From NCBI RefSeq assembly GCF_963082655.1, contig NC_081553.1, forward strand, positions 40,180,554-40,244,553: a stretch of 64,000 nucleotides of DNA. Direction: 5' to 3'. Below the pieces are notes generated by a model. The model had not been told where the DNA came from and searched no databases. It saw only the letters and a program-made list of their open reading frames with translations. The position numbers were made by a program, and so were the translations under genes. Positions 25,156 through 36,335 of this stretch are shown here, piece by piece. How positions within the stretch are numbered: position 1 is the stretch's first letter; every line of letters starts with the position of its first letter. The stretch comes from Stomoxys calcitrans. Taxonomy: Eukaryota > Arthropoda > Insecta > Diptera > Muscidae.

Positions 25156-25752
25156 AAGGGTGATTTTTTTGAGGTTAGGATTTTCATGCATTAGTATTTG
25201 ACAGATCACGTGGGATTTCAGACATGGTGTCAAAGAGAAAGATGCTTAGTATGCTTTGACATTTCATCATGAATAGACTTACTAACGAGCAACGCTTGCA
25301 AATCATTGAATTTTATTACCAAAATCAGTGTTCGGTTCGAAATGTGTTCATTCACCGTTCAGCGATGAGGCTCATTTCTGGTTGAATGGCTACGTAAATA
25401 AGCAAAATTGCCGCATTTGGAGTGAAGAGCAACCAGAAGCCGTTCAAGAACTGCCCATGCATCCCGAAAAATGCACTGTTTGGTGTGGTTTGTACGCTGG
25501 TGGAATCATTGGACCGTATTTTTTCAAAGATGCTGTTGGACGCAACGTTACGGTGAATGAACACATTTCGAACCGAACACTGATTTTGGTAATAAAATTC
25601 AATGATTTGCAAGCGTTGCTCGTTAGTAAGTCTATTCATGATGAAATGTCAAAGCATACTGAGCATCTTTCTCTTTGACACCATGTTTGAAATCCCACGT
25701 GATCTGTCAAATACTAATGCATGAAAATCCTAACCTCAAAAAAATCAGCCTT
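25156..25752 (+). mobile_element. Fold-back Tc1/mariner derivative, copy 1
   Basis: It begins AAGGGTGATTTTTTTGAGG, ends with the near-complement and is flanked by TA. The arms are about 203 bp (25,156-25,358 and 25,550-25,752). Each encodes the N-terminus of a transposase (MNRLTNEQRLQIIEFYYQNQ) facing inward. It is a non-autonomous deletion derivative; the ends match except for one G in the right terminus (TCAGCC). Confidence 0.88.
25359..25549 (+). pseudogene. Transposase catalytic-core fragment (Tc1/mariner)
   Basis: The spacer between the arms encodes FSDEAHFWLNGYVNKQNC, then IWSEEQPEAVQ, CTVWCGLYAGGIIGPYFF and GRNVTVN. This is the part of a Tc1/mariner-like DDE transposase around the first catalytic aspartate (in SDEAHF). 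The second aspartate and the last acidic residue are absent. After TVN the frame runs into the inverted right arm, so no active enzyme is possible. A long open frame across it (25,328-25,678) is a chimera of spacer and antisense arm. Confidence 0.85.
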
Positions 25753-25958
25753 TACTTAACAGGACACTGCAGTTCTCAAGTTCTACGGAGCAAAAGTAGC
25801 CGATGCCACAACAAATGCAAAGAGACCAAAACAGCGTAGCCAGGTCATGTAATGTGCATCCCCAAATCACTTGATTGTGCTAGCAGAGCAACACCTCGTC
25901 ATGGGCAACTATCGTGTATTCACGCCTTCACTGAATCTAGTCCTTCTCCTAATAAATA

Positions 25959-26196
25959 TTGGGTTGCCAAAAAAGTAATTGCGGTTTTTTTAAAAGAAAG
26001 TAAATGCATTTTAAATAAAACTTAGAATGAACTTTAATCAAATATACTTTTTTTTACACTTTTTTTCTAAAGCAAGCTAAAAGTAACAGCTGATAACTGA
26101 CAGAAGAAAGAATGCAATTACAGAGTCACAAGCTGTGAAAAAATTTGTCAACGCCGACTATATGAAAAATCCGCAATTACTTTTTGGGCAATACAA
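25959..26196 (-). mobile_element. mariner-derived MITE, copy 4
   Basis: A 238-bp copy with TA flanks. The right terminus has a changed end (GGGCAATACAA instead of GGGCAACCCAA). Confidence 0.9.
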
Positions 26197-26240
26197 TACT
26201 TTTCCACTCAACCTTGCCACAGTTGAATTGCCTTCAAGGG

Positions 26241-26846
26241 CCCTAATAAAATGCGACACTGCCTCGCTAATCTCCATCGCGCCTCAATCTCTAATGTCAG
26301 CACAGTATGGACATTTTGTCAGTGCATGCCTCTAGATCTCAGGTTTTCCACAGTACAACATATTGGTCGCGGATAGTCTACTGGGATGCCGAAAAGTAAA
26401 AACATGCTAAGCACGGCCGGGACGAATCCTACATACCCTCCACCATGGGTTGAATTTGTCAAGTTCTCTGACCGGTATCTCCTTAAAAGAATTATAAGAA
26501 TTGCTATGCTACTCGAGCTATATGCAGTTATGAATCGACCGGACCCTAATAAAATGCCACACTGCCTCGCTAATCTCCATCGCACCTCAATCTCTAATGT
26601 CAGCACAGTATGGGCATTATGTCAGTGCATGCCTCTAGATCCCAGGTTTTCCACAGTACAACATATTGGTCGCGGATAGTCTACTCGGATGCCGAAAAGC
26701 AAAAAAGTAAAAATTTCCTAAGCACGGCCGGGACGAATCTTACATACCCTCCACCATGGATCGCATTTGTCAAGTTCTCTGACCGGTATCTCCTTAAAAG
26801 AATTATAAGAATTGTTATGCTATTCGAGCTATATCCGGTTATGAAT
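26241..26846 (+). repeat. 303-bp tandem duplication across an element end
   Basis: Two copies start with CCCTAATAAAATG at 26,241 and 26,544. Each contains non-DINE sequence (CACTGCCTCGCTAATCTCC), then a DINE-like 3' terminus (GCTAAGCACGGCCGGGACG) and the first array bases. The second copy runs on into the large element. Confidence 0.85.
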
Positions 26847-28748
26847 CGATTCGGACCATACTTGGCTTGGATGTTGGAAACCAAAGTAGATGTCATTGTG
26901 CAAAATTTCATCCGAATGGGATAAGAATTTCGCCCTATAGGGGCTCAAGAAGTGAAATCTCGAGATCGGTTTAAATGGGAGTTGTATCCGGTTTTAGACC
27001 GATTCGACCATATTTGGCACGTGTGTTAGCCTTATCGGTAAAAATTTCAGCCTTATCGGTTAAGAATTGCGCCATCTAGAGGCTCAAGAAGTCAAGATCC
27101 GAGATCGGTTTATATGGAAGATGTATCATGCTATGAAACGACTACGACAATACTTGGTACAGTTGTTGGAAGTCAAAACGTAAGACTTCCAGCAAAATTT
27201 TAACCAAATCGAAAAACAATTACGTCCTCTCGAGGCTTATGAAGTAAAATCGACTAATCGGTTTATATAAGAGATATATCAGGTTGTAGATTGAATCGGT
27301 CTATTGGCTTATCTTAAAGGTCACAAGAGAAGTCGTTGTCCAAAATTTCACCCAAATCGGATGAGAATTGCGCCCTCTAGAGGCTGAAGAAATCTATCCG
27401 AGATAGATTTATGTGGGAAATGTATCGGGTTATGAACCGATTTGGACAATAGATAGCACAATTGTTGGAAGTCATAACAGAACACTACATGGAAAATTTC
27501 AGCCAAATCGGACAAAAATTGCGGTTACCAGGGTCTCAAGAAGTCAAATCGGGACATGGGTTTATGTGGGAGCTTTATCAGGTTTCCGACTGATTCAAGT
27601 CAAACTTGGCACGTATGTTAGAGGTCATAGAAAAAATCATTGGGCAAAATTTCAGCCTAATCAGATAAGAACTGCGCCCTCTAGGGAATCAAGAAATATA
27701 ATCGGGAGATCTGTTTATATGGGAGCTTTATAAGGTTTCGGACCGATTCAAGCCCTACTTGGCACGTATGTTAGAGACGATAGAAAAATTCTGTGCTAAA
27801 TTTCAGCCAAATTGGATAAGAATTGCGCCTTCTAGGGGCTTAAGAAGTATAATCGGAAGATCGGTTTATATGGGAGCTATATAAGGTTTCTGACCGAAAT
27901 TCAGCCGAATTGGATAAGAATTGCGCCGTTTAGAGGCTCAAAATTATAATCAGGAATTCGCTTTATATGGGGGCTATATAAGGTGCTGGAACAATTCGAA
28001 TTATACTTGGCACATCTGTTGAACGTCACTGAGAACGTCAAAGTACACACAATTTCAGCCAAATCGGATAAGAATTGCGCCCTCTAGCGGCTCAAGAAGT
28101 CTAAATCGGAAATCGTTTATATGGCAGCTATATCAAAAGATGACCGGATATGGCCCTTTTGCAATTCCAACCGACCTACACTAATAGGAAGTAAATGCAA
28201 ATTTTGCCCATGCACATTCCACTAAGGAACAGGGGCAAACTTCTCACATATCAATGAGTGCAGTCCGATTCAAGTTTTTTAAGGGGCCTCCTTTTTATAG
28301 CCGAACGGCGTGCCGCAGTGCGACACCTCTTTGGAGAGAAGTTTTACATGGCATTGTACCTCACAAATGTTGCCAGCATTTGGAGTGGAAAACCACCGCT
28401 GAAAATTTTTTTCTGATGGTCTCGCCAGGATACGAACCTAGGCTTTCAGCGTCATAGGCGGACATGCTAACCTCTGCTCTACGGTGGCCTCCGACACTAA
28501 TGGGGAAGTATGACACTAATAGGAAGTATTTGTGCAAAATTTCTAGCGTCTAGTTTTACTCCCCCGAAATTTTATCGTGCTTTCAAGAGAGACAAACAGC
28601 CGGTCGGACGGACATGGCTAGATCGACTTAAAATGTCATGGCAATCGAGAATATCTGTACTTTACGGGGTCTTAGACCAATACGTCGATGTGTTACAAAC
28701 GGAATGACGATATTAGTATGTCCTTACCCTGTGATCGAGGGTAAAAAA
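26394..28748 (-). mobile_element. INE-1/DINE-like element with duplicated terminus and nested SINE
   Basis: Two 3' termini (near 26,400 and 26,712) come from the tandem duplication. About ten diverged array units follow, then the 5' module (GGACGGACATGGCTAGATCG) ending near CCCTGTGATCGAGGG. A SINE A copy is inserted at 28,196-28,489. The hairpin is decayed (GCACGGCCGGGACG). Confidence 0.75.
28196..28489 (-). mobile_element. tRNA-derived SINE A, nearly complete
   Basis: On the minus strand it begins GGCCACCGTAGAGCAGAGG (box A), carries a box B (GGTTCGTATCC) and ends at TTTGCATTTACTTCC. The body is shortened near AAAAAACTTGAATCGG. Flanks share ACACTAAT-GGAAGTA, a probable target-site duplication within the DINE-like 5' module. 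Confidence 0.85.
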
Positions 28749-28819
28749 GGAGCCATGTTCTACCAGTATGAAACCCAGACCTAAACTTAAGCCAAAGTCT
28801 GAAATATTCCCTACAAACA

Positions 28820-29160
28820 ACGCGTCCCAAATACATTTTTAAGTCGTCAGACACGCCTTGAGCCTCCTAATATACTCCTCCGCTAGCTCAGAAGCAGTAA
28901 GCCAATCCTCACGTATTAATGGACTACCAAACCACCATATATTGAACGAACAGCACTACGACTTAGACCCACTTCCACCACATCGCAGAACACACTTCAA
29001 CTTTCTGATTATTTCAGTCATTCTCTCCTTCAACCGATCGAAAGTGGTCAGGAATCCCATTCTATCTGAAACAATCTCTCCCACATATTTAACAAGCGCT
29101 TCTTTTCTGATGCTAGCTCCGCCAGTTCGAATCGTGAGTAGACGATTCCGCGACAATATA
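28820..29160 (-). pseudogene. R1-like reverse transcriptase fragment
   Basis: The minus strand (open for 66 codons at 28,956-29,156) reads ASIRKEALVKYVGEIVSDRM, then LKERMTEIIRKLKCVLR. This fits the segment after the YADD box of R1-type retrotransposons, where KYLGVxxxxRM and a KLxxVLR helix are conserved. Stops follow toward 28,820, where SELAEEYIRRLKAC-like sequence may continue the protein. It is a relic without catalytic residues. Confidence 0.55.
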
Positions 29161-29311
29161 CACAGATAAAAAACAACAACTTTGGTCGAAAAAACAATTA
29201 CGAAAGTTGTTAATTTTCCTGCAACAATTTATTTTGAATCTCAACGACCCAAAGTACAAATTTGTTGTTGAAAGGCACTCTTTGCAAGCCAACATATAAC
29301 AACAAAAACCC

Positions 29312-31291
29312 TTTTTCTATATATAAAAATGAATTTGTGTTTGTTTGTTTGTATGTATGTTCCGTATAGACTCAAAAACGGCTAAACTTATTTTCTTGAC
29401 ATTATCACAGATGGTGTATTATGGGCCCGTGGTGAAAAGAGGGTACTTAATTTTTTCATATCTAAAGGGGGAGCGGACCCTCCCCCTTACCATAATTCTC
29501 AGAAATGCCAGATCTCGGAGTTGGGTGGTGCAATTTTGTGTGCTCTCTTATAGTAATTTAAAAACAAAAATTTGTTATCTAACTTTCGGATGGGGCACCT
29601 AGGGGGGCCACCCCTCTCCCAAAACCTACCAAATATATTTATAGACCAATCACAACAATATGGGACTCAAAAGAAAGGTATTTGCGAGTAGAATACGATT
29701 CTGTTTCCAAAATGTGGGACTAAGTATTTGGGGGACCACCCCAACCCCTAAAAGATCCCTAAATCGGACATATTTACCGACCAGGGCAATTATGGGACTT
29801 AAATTAATGGTAATTGCGAGTAGAATACGTCTGGATCAAGTTTATGGGGGTCTCCCCTTCCCCAAAACACCTGCCAAACAGTAATTATTTACTGTCCATG
29901 GCAATATGAGGATTAAATGAATGGTAATTGCGAGTAGTATACGTCTGGACCAAGTTTATGGGGGTCTCCCCTTCCCCAAAACACCCGCCAAACAGTAATT
30001 ATTTACTGACCATGGCAATATAGGGCTTAAATAAAAAGTATTTGAGTGTAGAATACGAATCTGATATCCAAATGTGGGGCCAAGTGTTTGGGGGCCGCCC
30101 CTCCCAAAAACACCCCCAAAGGGGAAAATTTACGACCATAGCAATACAGAGCTCATATGAAAGGTCTTTGGGAGCAAAACACGACTGTGATATCAATATT
30201 CAGAAAATAAATGCTATGGGGTCACACCACCCCTATAACAACACCCATGTAGGACGTTTTTGCTGACCATTCCAATATGGGGCTGTAATAAGAAGTATTT
30301 TAGAGTAAAACACGAATCTGATGTATGTTTTCAAGGCCAAATCACTGAACGGCCGCTCAATCCCTCCCCCAAACTCGTCATGTTTGCCGACTATGGAAAT
30401 ATGTGGCTGAAATGAAAGGTATTTGGGAGTAGACAACAAATCTGATATCAGCATACGGGACCAACTGCCTAGGGAAAGTCCCATTCCCTTAACAACCTCC
30501 AAATAGGATGTACTTGCTCACCATGACAATTTGGGTCTTCAAGAGAATGGCCCATATCCCAAACCAGATATTTTGCTGACTTTTTCAATAAGGGCTTTAA
30601 ATGAAAGGTATTTGAGATTAGAAAACGAATTTAATATCCAATTTTGAGACCAATGGCAATATTGGGTTCTAATAAATGACAATTGAGAGTAGAGCACTAT
30701 GGTGATATATTTTCAGGGCTAAGTATTTGGGGGACCAACCCTCTTCCCAAAAAACCCCCAAATCAGGCATATTTACCGGCCATGTCAATGTAGGGCTGAA
30801 ATGAAACGTATTGAGGAGAAGAGTACGAAGTTGATACCCACTTTCGTAACAAATTTTCTGGGGGTCTACCCCTTCCCCAAAACACCCCACAAACAGCAAT
30901 TATTTACTGACCATTGCAATATGGGGTTCAAATAAAGGTATTTGGGAGTAGAATACGAATCTGATATCCAAATGTGGGACCATATATTTGGGGCACCGCT
31001 CCACCCCTTTACCAAAACACCCCCGCCACACTCCCCTTACCAATGGCAATATAGGGTTAAATCAAAAGTAAATGAGAGAAGAGCATGATGCTGATATTTT
31101 TTTCAGGGCCAAGTGTCTAGAGGACAACCTCACCCCCGAAAACAAACCTAAATCGAACATCGTGACAATATCGGGCTAAAATAAAGCCTTAAGAATGGAG
31201 TATATCTAACACACAAACGTTAGTGGTCCTATTTTCGTAGCAAGGTGTTTCACTAAAGTAAAAGAAGGTGCAGCGGAGCGGACCCGCTAGT
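29312..31291 (+). mobile_element. Helitron-like non-autonomous element
   Basis: The left edge TTTTTCTATATATAAAAATG is followed by a conserved block (ACTCAAAAACGGCTAAAC, CACAGATGGTGTATTATGGG). A module array comes next (ATATGGGACTCAAAAGAAAGG, GGGGGACCACCCCAACCCC). The right edge is CAGCGGAGCGGACCCGCTAG, where AGCGG/CCGCT (31,272-31,276 and 31,284-31,288) forms a short stem just before CTAGT. A TC start and a stem plus CTAG end are Helitron hallmarks. A 112-bp internal duplication lies at about 29,788-30,010. No protein is encoded. Confidence 0.55.
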
Positions 31292-32028
31292 CGTTAATGA
31301 AATTTCTTGCTCAAAACTTGTGCCACTGTGCTGTGCTTTGCTGTTTTCCGCCAATCCATTTTACCCACAATTGAAGAAAAACTTTTCATTTCTGTTTTTT
31401 TTTTTTTTGCTCAAAACGCAATAATGTTGTGATTCTATTAACGGATCGTTTAATACAATGCAAGACGATTTGGATGTTGGAGCGTAGAAAAAAATGACTT
31501 ACGTCGTCATATCTTATGCAGCTTTTATGAATGTTGTTGACTTTGTTCACGGACGATGGCTGCCGAAGCAGAGGGACAGACATACGGATAAACACAACGA
31601 CAGCGGTCTATTTCGAAAGATTGCATGTCGAATGAATATTTTTCCATTCATTGGAAAAAATAAATCATCGATGTTAGTGAATTTCGCTTTAATGTTATGC
31701 CGTTCAATTTCCTGTTAAAATTGAGAGTATTTACATACTACGTCGTTTTTATTTTCGTTGACTCTTTGTGGCTTTTCTTTTTGGGTGACAAAATATCACC
31801 AAGTTTTGTTTTTTCGCAGGGCCTAAGTTCCAAGATCAAAGGGGAGCAAAACTTTCTTTAGGACTTTCTCTCCGTGGGGAATATAAATTTGCAATTGCGT
31901 GTTGTTGCCAATTAAGGGTTGATGGAAATTTTTTTTACAAAGAAGGTTTAAGAAAATTTTTCTCTATAAGTTTTATGGGAAATTCTTAGAATATGTTTAT
32001 TGTGAGTTAATTTTTTGTGAACAATATA
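31292..32028. other. Non-coding DNA
   Basis: A poly-T tract lies at 31,395-31,410. No element or domain is recognised. Confidence 0.5.
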
Positions 32029-32265
32029 TTGGGTTGCCCAAAAAGTAATTGCGGATTTTTCATATAGTCGGCGTTGACAAATTTGTTCACAGATTGTGTC
32101 TCTGTAATTCCGTTCTTTCTTCTGGCAATTATCAGCTGCTACTTTTAGCTTGCTTTAGAAAAAAAGTGTAAAAAAAGTATATTTGATTAAAGATCATTCT
32201 AAGTTTTATTAAAAATGCATTTACTTTCTTTAAAAAAATCCGCAATTACTTTTTGGGCAACCCAA
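32029..32265 (+). mobile_element. mariner-derived MITE, copy 5
   Basis: 237 bp with complete inverted repeats and TA flanks. It has several private substitutions (for example CACAGATTGTGTCTCTG), so it is somewhat older than the other copies. Confidence 0.92.
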
Positions 32266-32554
32266 TAATACAATAAAATATTTTATTTAATAAAATAATT
32301 TTTCTATTAATTTAAATATATTTAACTTTATTTTTCTTTTCTCTTTCATTCTTGGTAATTGCAACGAAATTCATCGTATAAAGGTAAGTTTATATAAGAC
32401 GGATATAGCATTAATTTATTTTAAATTTATTTCGCTTGAGTGATGTGATGTGAGTGAGATTCAATTCGTACATTTTGCTGATCCCTCTTGAATACCGCCC
32501 AGGGTCTTGACATTGGGCGGCTATCTTAGTCCCGAATTGGGATAACAAATTTGT

Positions 32555-32790
32555 CCAATGCCTGAAAATACTTTTCATTTGAGTCGGGTCTGCAGAGACG
32601 TAGGCTCTCCTTTCTGGGTAGCCGGTTTTTCTGTGATCTGGGTGAACTTGCGAACATACCTTTGGTATGTCTCCAATGCCTGAAAATACCTTTCATTTGA
32701 GTCGGGTCTGCAGAGACGTAGGCTCTTCTTTCTGGGTAGCCGGTTTTTCTGTGATCTGGGTGAACTTGCGAACATACCTTTGGTATGTCT
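32555..32790. repeat. 118-bp tandem duplication
   Basis: Two copies start CCAATGCCTGAAAATAC at 32,555 and 32,673 and each ends TTTGGTATGTCT; they are nearly identical. A 128-codon minus-strand frame across it (32,526-32,912) reads the two copies in different frames, so it is not treated as a gene. Confidence 0.88.
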
Positions 32791-32879
32791 CCTAAGGTTT
32801 GTAGAGGGAACCGGATGATTCCGAAGGAGGGTGCCACAAGCTCCGGCGTAGGCAGTTCCGTGCTTGCGAGGGAGGTCGG

Positions 32880-33062
32880 TTCTTCACCCCCTGCTTCAGG
32901 TTCTCCACTCATCCTGTCTTTTCTTTTATTCGTGTATAACCTCTAGTCCGAGGTCTCACTTTCTGTCCTTCCCTTTCTCTCTCTCTAGGGTACCACAACG
33001 GGGCCAAACTGGCCTCCGAGTGAATTCACCTATGGTGGGCAACCCATTCAACCTAACCTAAC
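32880..33062 (+). mobile_element. 3' end of an R1-like element
   Basis: GTATAACCTCTAGTCCGAGG, a CT-rich tract, AGGGTACCACAACGGGGCC and CTCCGAGTGAATTCACC match, in opposite orientation, the sequence at 61,663-61,790 that follows R1-like reverse-transcriptase remains. It ends in CAACCTAACCTAACC. Only the untranslated 3' end is left. Confidence 0.6.
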
Positions 33063-33224
33063 CTATACTGTCGGAACCAGTCTATACATCCGTGTGTAGG
33101 TTAATGGGGGTGAGATGTCAATCCTTTTATTTTGCTACAGATTTGGTGGTCATATTTGAACTCTACACCCATATGGTTTTGTAGGTTTGGTGGCTCGGTC
33201 CAGCCACACCTAAACATTTCCACC

Positions 33225-33470
33225 CGGACTCTGGTCTGGAACTTTGAGCTCCGATCGCTGTGGTGTTTCATTGTATGGTATGTTTCATCGGATTGGCGGC
33301 AATTGCAGTCGTGGACAATCAGCGGTATCGAGCGGAGAGTTTCACTGAGTGCCTATGTTGCTCGATATGACAAGGCGAGTTATTGGCGCCTTTAAATAAC
33401 CAATGGTCATCATGTTCCCGCGGCGATCGGCCCTTTGGACCGGAACGATCTTGCTGACCCATAGGCGCTA
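33225..33470 (+). mobile_element. Short retroelement (family C), partial
   Basis: The blocks GGCGCCTTTAAATAACC and CCCGCGGCGATCGGCCC match, in reverse, the copies at 19,692 and 52,803. The CAA-rich tail is missing. Confidence 0.6.
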
Positions 33471-33579
33471 GACGATGATCGTGACAGTCACGTATAGATA
33501 TGTGTTTATCTATTCCCAAATTAAACTTTACCATCAAACAAACAAAGCGTAACACTTTCATTTTTATTTAATAGATATA

Positions 33580-33816
33580 TTGGGTTGCCCAAAAAGTAAT
33601 TGCGGATTTTTCATATAGTCGGCGTTGACAAATTTTTTCATAGCTTGTGACTCTGTAATTGTATTCTTTCTTCTGTCAGTTATCAGCTGTCACTTTTAGC
33701 TTGCTTTAGAAAAAAAGTGTAAAAAAAGTATATTTGATTAAAGTTCATTCTAAGTTTTATTAAAAATGCATTTACTTTCTTTTAAAAAATCCGCAATTAC
33801 TTTTTGGGCAACCCAA
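33580..33816 (+). mobile_element. mariner-derived MITE, copy 6
   Basis: 237 bp, intact inverted repeats, TA flanks. It borders a retroelement fragment on the right. Confidence 0.93.
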
Positions 33817-33819
33817 TAG

Positions 33820-35700
33820 ATCAACCTTTTTTTGGTAATTGGTTGGCCATAGCCGCGGCATGGCTGGCCAGCAACCTCCGAATCTCTACACCGATTCCCT
33901 AATTCGGTTGAATGGCCAGCAACAGTTCCATGGGCGTGGAAGCTAGCAGTAGTAGTAATAGCCACACTTACAAATCTCAAAGCCATCCTATTCACCTTAT
34001 CCATATGCCGCAAATGCGAAATACTTACCGGCCACCAGACATGGCAACCGTATTTCAGAATTTGTTGCAACTTATCAATATAGTCGCAAACACCATCTGC
34101 TACCAACGAGGCTCTGGCATGAATAGAGAGCCGCGAAAGCCTTTGTTACCCTAGCCACCTTATCCTCCACCAAAATACATACATACGCATACGTACATAT
34201 TATCCCATGAACATTCCTTTACGAAACAGGGAAATTTCTGTCATATTAATGAGGTTAGTCCTATTAAAGTTCTAGCTCAATGATAAGGGGCCGAGTCCGA
34301 ACGACGTGCCGCTCAGCGACATCACTTGCCGCTCCGAACCGGTTTCCAGGTGTCAACCGATCTACCCTTGCTATATGCCTGCTGACGCCTGAAGAAATAA
34401 TCTGTCTCTATCATGTCTCTTATGTAATAGTCCAGAATTCTCTCCAACGTCTTCACGATAATTGAAAAGAGCCCGAAGTCTTGAGCGCACTTTACTGCAG
34501 CTTTGCTCCTTTCCACGATAAGTGTACATGGAGCAACTGATGCACACCAGCGAACTGCATGAGACCCAAAATTTGGCACTCAATAGCCACTTTGGCCAAT
34601 GCAATTGTCTGTATCGCATGCCACATAAAAACAAAGTTAGCCTGAAACACACGCACATATAGAGTGTAATAGAGTGAGAGATGCGCGGACTTTTTTGTAA
34701 TCTTTCAGTGGATGTGATTTTCAATTTGACATCGTGTTTTGTTTGCAAATTAACACCACTCAGATGAGTGCCAAATGAAGCCACAAACAGAGGAATGAGA
34801 CATCAAGTTTTGGTTTGCAGCATAGATATACTCTGTCTCCGTCTGTTCGAGAGTGAAAGACTTACTTCCATTTTTTTTTACCCAAGCCATTACAAAGCAC
34901 GCAGATTAATTTCAGCTTCCATAGCTTTGAAAAGTTGCTGAGCGTGTGTGCCTTCTATTCAGAAGCGCTCAATGTGAGCCATCACTCTTATTGCTTAAAA
35001 TGTCAAATATGATTGGCAATAATTTTGAGCTCATCGACAAAAACACTTACAATAGCTCAACGAATTTAAAGGAGCATTTTGCGTTTAGGTCATTGAGAGT
35101 CATAAGCGTCGAAAACGATTGCTGGTATAAGGTGTGAGCGTGCCATTCGCTTCATGTGTATGGTGCACACTCATGTTTAAAGCCCAAGAGAATGTGAAGT
35201 ATCGGCCAGGAGACTTATGAAGCTTAAAGGTTCGTAATGCCCAATGAAAGCTTTCATGGGCCACCAAATCGTCTGCCAAAGTGACCATTTTTCTCTATAC
35301 CCTTCCACCCTGACACGGAATTTCACAGCCGGGACAGTATGTCTTTAACAAATGAACCAATGTATTGACGAGCGACTCGGTCTTATCTATGTTTGGCCTC
35401 TGCAAATAACCCATCAATACTCTTATCTCGAGATGTTGACCACTTCTCTATCAACTTAACAAAGTCCCCCCCTTTGGCCTATGGAAATGCATCCGTTCGA
35501 AATATCGTGAGTTCTACATACCACCATCTTTTTTGCTTCCTCTTTGTAGGCTTCCTGGCCTGACAAGCCGCCATGTAGGTGGATGTCATCCTATTATCCT
35601 TGATATGGACCAAGCACTCAATGAAATCTACACTCGAAATCACATCTTAACCCTTACGAATCCTTCAACCAAATGATGCATTAAACTTTTCCCAGTTCGT
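33820..35700 (-). pseudogene. Scattered I/jockey-like retrotransposon relic
   Basis: Pieces of one polyprotein appear on the minus strand in N-to-C order from right to left. At about 35,640-35,300 is a linker (MAACQARKPTKRKQKRWWY). At 35,290-35,190 comes FHWALRTFKLHKSPG, the start of reverse transcriptase. At 34,480-34,340 is FSIIVKTLERILDYYIRD followed by QQAYSKGRSVDT. At 34,070-33,960 is LKYGCHVWWPVSISHL with KVNRMALRFV. The catalytic YADD part is missing. About 600 bp between the first two reverse-transcriptase pieces is unrelated or unrecognisable, and a SINE fragment lies at 34,204-34,326. It is clearly dead. Confidence 0.6.
34204..34326 (-). mobile_element. SINE A, 3' fragment
   Basis: CCCATGAACATTCCTTTACG and AGCTCAATGATAAGGGGCC match the reversed SINE 3' region. 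The copy is diverged and lacks boxes A and B. Confidence 0.65.
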
Positions 35701-35770
35701 CAACCTTAGGCTTCTGAATGGTTCAATATCCTGTTGTCTAAACACTTTTTAACTCGAATTATATGTATCT

Positions 35771-36006
35771 AGGGAACTGGAGCAAACTTCCCACTTATCA
35801 ATGAGTGCTGTCCGAGTCAAGTTTAAGCTCAATGATAAGGGACCTCCTTTTTAAGTCCGAACTGCTTTCTACAAAGTGCGACATTTTTGGGAAGAAGTTT
35901 TTACATGGCATAGTTGATTTTGCATGCCTTCATTAGAAGGGCATATTCACCGTTAAATTTTTTTTCTAATGTTCTCGCCAGGATTCAAACACAGATTTTC
36001 AAATGC
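35771..36006 (-). mobile_element. SINE A, diverged copy
   Basis: It contains AGCTCAATGATAAGGGACC, TTTTTACATGGCATAG and a decayed box B (CCAGGATTCAAACAC). Box A is missing. Confidence 0.65.
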
Positions 36007-36062
36007 AAACTTTTGTGCTAGTATAGGTTCCCAAGAAGCTTGCCTCCTTTATTACTTGCTAA

Positions 36063-36128
36063 TTGCAAATTTTGCCCATAAACATTCCACTAAGGAACAG
36101 GGGCAAACTTCTCTCATATCAATGAGTG
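36063..36128 (-). mobile_element. SINE A, terminal 66 bp
   Basis: TGCAAATTTTGCCCATAAAC through ATATCAATGAGTG is the reversed 3' end only, a truncated insertion. Confidence 0.7.
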
Positions 36129-36164
36129 GCCTTTTTGCTTTTGGTTTAACAATTTTGGTGTTAA

Positions 36165-36335
36165 GCAAGCTAGGGGAACGCCCCACCCTAAAACCCGCGT
36201 AAACGGGCATGTTCACCGATTTGGACAATATGGGTATCAAATTAAAGGTATTAAGAAGAAGAGTACGAATCTGATGCTAAATTATGTTTAAATGTCTAGG
36301 GCACTGTCCCACCCCTAAAAGTAAACAAGTTTGAC
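36165..36335 (+). mobile_element. Helitron-like module fragment
   Basis: GGGGAACGCCCCACCCTAAA and GGACAATATGGGTATCAAAT match one array unit of the 29,312-31,291 element. Confidence 0.5.

Noticed and set aside
32526..32912. 128-codon minus-strand frame
   Set aside because: It reads two copies of a 118-bp duplication in different frames, has no domain, and adjoins the 3' end of a plus-strand retroelement.
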